A DNA stretch of 26,209 nucleotides, taken from assembly GCA_910579685.1 (NCBI GenBank), contig CAJTVN010000046.1, positions 1-26,209 of the forward strand, given 5' to 3'. The notes under the pieces are model-generated. The model did no database searches and was not told the DNA's origin. It saw only the letters and a program-made list of their open reading frames with translations. Shown piece after piece: positions 23,868-26,209 of this stretch (position 1 is the first letter of the stretch; the number at the start of each line of letters is the position of its first letter). A program made the position numbers and the translations under genes. Origin of the DNA: an uncultured Lachnospiraceae bacterium (lineage in GTDB: Bacteria; Bacillota; Clostridia; Lachnospirales; Lachnospiraceae).

Positions 23868-25217
23868 TTAAGAAGGATTAATTTTTTTCATTATAATGTC
23901 AATCCTGTTCTTTATTTCATTGTTTGTCTGAATTTCTTCGGTAATTTTGTCAATTCCGTGGATAACCGTGGTATGATCCTTTTTTCCGAGAGCTTTTCCT
24001 ATACTTTGCAGCGATTCGTCTGTCAGCTTGCGGCAGAGATACATACAGATCTGCCTTGGCTGCACCAGTTCGGAATTTCGGCGCTTTGATATAATGTCTT
24101 CATAGGTGATTCCAAAATGATCCGCAACGATATCGATAATGATTTTGGGAGTGATCTGTCTCTTTGCATTTGGAGAAATAATATCCTTGAGAGCTTCCTC
24201 CACATTATCCAGGGTGATTTCCACATTATTTAATTTTGAAAAAGCGATTACTTTATTGTAGGCGCCCTCAAGCTCCCTTATATTCGATTTGATGTTTGTC
24301 GCTATGTATTTAAAGATATCCTCGTTGATTTCTCTCGAATAATTTTCCGCATTTTTTTTGAGAATCGCCATCCTTGTCTCATAATCCGGCGGCTGTATGT
24401 CCGCAATCAGGCCCCACTCAAACCGAGAGCGGAAACGCTCCTCCAGGGTTTCCATTTCCTTTGGCGGCTTGTCTGAGGAGAGGATGATCTGCTTTCCGGC
24501 CGAATGAAGTACGTTGAAGGTGTGGAAAAACTCTTCCTGCGTACTTTCCTTTCCTATTATAAACTGTACGTCGTCAATGAGAAGAACGTCCACAGTCCGG
24601 TATTTTTCCCTGAATTTATTCATATTGGCCGCATTACCGCTTCGTATGGATTCGATAACCTCGTTGGTAAACTGCTCCGAGGTTGCATAGAGAACCTTTT
24701 TATCCGGATTTTGATTCAGGATAAAATGACCGATGGAATGCATCAGATGGGTTTTGCCAAGACCGGCTCCTCCGTATAAATAGAGAGGATTGTAGGTTTC
24801 TCCCGGAGCTTCCGCTACCGCAAGGGAAGCGGAGTGTGCAAACTTGTTGTTGTTGCCGACAACAAAAGTATCAAATCTGTATTTGGAATTCAGATTTGCC
24901 CTTTCATGAGTTATGCTGTTTGGCACTGCGTGATTTGACGTTTCATCACTTCTTATGTCGGATTCAAGGATAAAGGATATATCATAAGTGTGATCCATCA
25001 TCTCGGAAATGGTTACCTGGAAATAGCTTTTAAATTTGGTGGTGATATATTTAAGGGCATGAGCCTGATCCGATGGAATGACGATGGTCACCACATCATT
25101 TTCTACTTTATAATAATTAAGCGGTTTTACCCATGTATTATAGGAAATGTCGGAAAGGGAATATTCATTTCTCAGAGTTTCCTTGATCAAATCCCAGCTT
25201 TCTTTAATAAAATCCAT
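23868..25217 (-). CDS. dnaA: Chromosomal replication initiator DnaA
   Basis: 449 residues from the ATG at 25217; a TTG 27 nt upstream is open but less likely. A G-rich GGGGGT 7 nt before the ATG is the only ribosome-binding candidate, which is weak and may limit DnaA synthesis. Domain I spans about 1-85, a short linker follows, then the AAA+ domain with Walker A GGAGLGKTH (149-157), Walker B VLLIDDVQF and sensor FRSRFEWGL. Domain IV ends with the DnaA-box-binding signature DHTTVIHGIDKI. It melts oriC and loads the helicase. The gene is flanked on both sides by DnaA boxes, as expected for an autoregulated initiator beside its origin. Confidence 0.98.
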   Translation of the reverse strand: MDFIKESWDLIKETLRNEYSLSDISYNTWVKPLNYYKVENDVVTIVIPSDQAHALKYITTKFKSYFQVTISEMMDHTYDISFILESDIRSDETSNHAVPNSITHERANLNSKYRFDTFVVGNNNKFAHSASLAVAEAPGETYNPLYLYGGAGLGKTHLMHSIGHFILNQNPDKKVLYATSEQFTNEVIESIRSGNAANMNKFREKYRTVDVLLIDDVQFIIGKESTQEEFFHTFNVLHSAGKQIILSSDKPPKEMETLEERFRSRFEWGLIADIQPPDYETRMAILKKNAENYSREINEDIFKYIATNIKSNIRELEGAYNKVIAFSKLNNVEITLDNVEEALKDIISPNAKRQITPKIIIDIVADHFGITYEDIISKRRNSELVQPRQICMYLCRKLTDESLQSIGKALGKKDHTTVIHGIDKITEEIQTNNEIKNRIDIIMKKINPS

Positions 25218-25262
25218 TATAGGACCCCCAATAACATTTGACAAACAAAATATCTCGATTAT

Positions 25263-25291
25263 ATTTTAATATAAACGAGGTAAAATTTCAA
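25263..25291 (-). promoter_or_regulatory. dnaA promoter
   Basis: On the minus strand TTGAAA (25291-25286), 17 nt, TAAAAT (25268-25263). An overlapping TATAAT lies 4 nt further at 25264-25259 but has no -35 at good spacing. The start site would be about 40 nt before the dnaA ATG. DnaA boxes lie 40 nt and more upstream. Confidence 0.6.
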
Positions 25292-25417
25292 ATGTATTAT
25301 TTTGAATACAGAGCGGATCTTATCCTCAAATTTATCCACAAATTATACACATATTGTGGATAACTGTTGACAACAGTAATTTATTTAAAAGTTTGTCCAG
25401 AAAATAAGTACTTTTCC

Positions 25418-25446
25418 TTGACGGAACCACATTAATCCTATATAAT
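25418..25446 (+). promoter_or_regulatory. rpmH promoter
   Basis: TTGACG (25418-25423), exactly 17 nt, TATAAT (25441-25446): nearly perfect sigma-A consensus, as expected for a ribosomal protein gene. The leader would be about 79 nt and contains a one-mismatch DnaA box (25457-25465). Confidence 0.8.
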
Positions 25447-25531
25447 TTTAATGGTATTTTCCACAAAAGGGTATTTTAATATTTGCCTGCCTTATAATAG
25501 ATTAAGGTTCAGTAAAGGAGGTGTTTAGAAT

Positions 25532-25666
25532 ATGAAGATGACTTTCCAGCCTAATACGAGGAAGAGATCCAAGGTTCATGGATTTAGAAAGAGAATGAGC
25601 ACTGCTTCCGGAAGAAAGGTTTTGGCAGCAAGAAGAGCAAAAGGAAGAAAGAGATTATCAGCATAG
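25532..25666 (+). CDS. rpmH: 50S ribosomal protein L34
   Basis: 44 residues, too short for many gene finders but unmistakable: MKMTFQPNTRKRSKVHGF at the start, then the arginine/lysine-rich MSTASGRKVLAARRAKGR and the end RKRLSA. L34 is a small basic protein of the large ribosomal subunit. A very strong AAAGGAGGTG lies 8-9 nt before the ATG. It faces away from dnaA, as in nearly all Firmicutes. The last base of its stop codon is the first base of a terminator stem, and rnpA follows 40 nt downstream. Confidence 0.97.
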   Translation: MKMTFQPNTRKRSKVHGFRKRMSTASGRKVLAARRAKGRKRLSA

Positions 25667-25688
25667 GCCGCATTATGTGGCCTTTTTT
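25666..25688 (+). terminator. Terminator/attenuator between rpmH and rnpA
   Basis: GGCCGCA-TTA-TGTGGCC (25666-25682), a 7-bp stem with one G-U pair and a 3-nt loop, followed by six T. It should cut most rpmH transcripts while letting some continue into rnpA, giving more L34 than RNase P protein. Confidence 0.75.
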
Positions 25689-25706
25689 CAACGGAGGTCT
25701 ATCTTA

Positions 25707-26060
25707 ATGCAGTTTTCCGAATCGCTGAAAAAAAATTACCAGTTCCAGCATGTGTACAGGGAAGGCAAATCCTATGCAAATAAATATATGGTTATGTATC
25801 TTGTGGAAAATAACTCAGAGAAAAACAGGCTGGGAATCTGCGTAAGCAAAAAAGTGGGAAACAGTGTTGTACGGCACAGAATCACAAGATTGATAAGAGA
25901 AAGTTACAGACTACATGAAAATATATTTAATAGTGGTTTAGATATAGTAGTCATAGCCAGAAAGAGCGCAGCCTCTGTTTCATATCAGGAGATGGAGAGC
26001 GCATTATTACATCTTGCAAAGCTTCATCATATAATAAAAATATTTTTTTATGAATCATAA
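25707..26060 (+). CDS. rnpA: Ribonuclease P protein component
   Basis: 117 residues from the ATG at 25707, which has GGAGGT 8 nt before it; the frame is open 10 codons further back but that part is terminator. The start SLKKNYQFQHVYREGKSY and the RNA-binding block CVSKKVGNSVVRHRITRLIRESYR (the family RNR motif, here as VRHRITRLIRE) identify it. With the RNase P RNA it matures the 5' ends of tRNAs. Its last 11 bases overlap the first open ATG of yidD. Confidence 0.96.
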   Translation: MQFSESLKKNYQFQHVYREGKSYANKYMVMYLVENNSEKNRLGICVSKKVGNSVVRHRITRLIRESYRLHENIFNSGLDIVVIARKSAASVSYQEMESALLHLAKLHHIIKIFFYES

Positions 26061-26209
26061 GAAGAATGGTGGAGCATTTAGAAATCAGATGAAGAAATTA
26101 TTTATTTTTTTAATTAAATTCTATAGAAAATACATTTCTCCAATGAAGCGAACAAAATGTCCATATTTTCCTACCTGCTCAGAGTACGGTCTTGAGGCGG
26201 TGGAAAAAT
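26050..26209 (+). CDS. yidD: Membrane protein insertion efficiency factor YidD, 3' part beyond window
   Basis: 53 codons are visible before the window ends. The segment KLFIFLIKFYRKYISPMKRT followed by CPYFPTCSEYGLEAVEK is the YidD signature (amphipathic helix, then the paired-cysteine CxYxPTCSxY motif). The family is a small membrane-associated protein working with YidC, whose gene normally follows. The start is uncertain: the ATG at 26050 overlaps rnpA and has no ribosome binding site, while the in-frame ATG at 26089 fits the family length better and has GGTGGAG 14 nt upstream. Confidence 0.9.
   Translation, partial: MNHKKNGGAFRNQMKKLFIFLIKFYRKYISPMKRTKCPYFPTCSEYGLEAVEK

Larger units (their letters stand above)
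25218..25531. other. oriC, DnaA-box cluster side (dnaA-rpmH intergenic)
   Basis: This 314-nt gap has no gene. It contains three exact DnaA boxes packed in 32 bp: TTATCCACA (25332-25340), TTATACACA (25343-25351) and TGTGGATAA (25355-25363, minus orientation). One-mismatch boxes lie at 25320-25328 (TTATCCTCA) and 25457-25465 (TTTTCCACA). A 15-bp palindrome ACTGTTG-A-CAACAGT (25363-25377) abuts the cluster. The dnaA promoter is on one side and the rpmH promoter on the other. With the dnaA-dnaN gap it forms a bipartite origin of Firmicute type. Confidence 0.85.

Noticed and set aside
23863..23880. A-rich and T-rich run after dnaA as a terminator
   Set aside because: AAAGTCCCTTTTT has no stable stem; the region is better explained by the A+T-rich origin.
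1..26209. CRISPR arrays, tRNA/rRNA genes, insertion sequences and phage genes
   Set aside because: None was seen by reading: no regularly spaced repeats, no tRNA-like cloverleaf and no transposase or integrase motifs.

Overview
The window reads as chromosomal DNA of a low-to-mid-GC Firmicute, most probably a Lachnospiraceae (Clostridium cluster XIVa) gut bacterium; the genus is not determined. The evidence is the order rnpA-rpmH / dnaA-dnaN-yaaA(S4)-recF-gyrB-gyrA, strong AGGAGG-type ribosome binding sites, TTGACA/TATAAT-type promoters, GyrA and DnaA sequences of clostridial type, and a catabolic arabinose operon controlled by a GntR-LacI fusion repressor (AraR).

Region 1 (1-5100) is accessory metabolism. 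Two tandem plus-strand genes encode related intracellular five-bladed beta-propeller proteins of glycosidase type. They are followed by a short, apparently 5'-truncated AraC-type regulator on the minus strand, a maltose/galactoside O-acetyltransferase on the plus strand, and an MFS drug-efflux-like transporter on the minus strand. Both convergent gene pairs overlap at their 3' ends. The transporter has a leader with an 11-bp inverted repeat and a possible 26-codon leader peptide.

Region 2 (5098-7751) holds a two-HKD cardiolipin synthase with its own promoter, and a nucleoside hydrolase of the variant DTDxGxDxDDA subgroup.

Region 3 (7701-15370) is the L-arabinose cluster, all on the minus strand: araR, an operator/promoter, araA, araB, araD, a GH43 glycosidase, a GH51 alpha-L-arabinofuranosidase, and a strong intrinsic terminator. 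Neither glycosidase has a signal peptide. The operon therefore looks designed to hydrolyse imported arabino-oligosaccharides in the cytoplasm and send L-arabinose to D-xylulose-5-phosphate. No sugar transporter lies in the window.

Region 4 (15387-25217) is the replication block on the minus strand: dnaA, dnaN, S4-domain yaaA, recF, gyrB and gyrA. A CPA2 monovalent-cation/proton antiporter sits 26 nt behind gyrA and ahead of the first clear terminator.

Region 5 (23690-25531) contains the replication origin. It appears bipartite: three exact DnaA boxes lie between dnaA and rpmH, and the dnaA-dnaN gap holds an exact DnaA box, a short GC step, a run of DnaA-trio-like triplets and an A+T-only stretch, the layout of the unwinding element known from Bacillus subtilis.

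Region 6 (25418-26209) diverges on the plus strand: rpmH with a near-consensus promoter, an attenuating terminator, rnpA, and the start of yidD, which runs off the window end.
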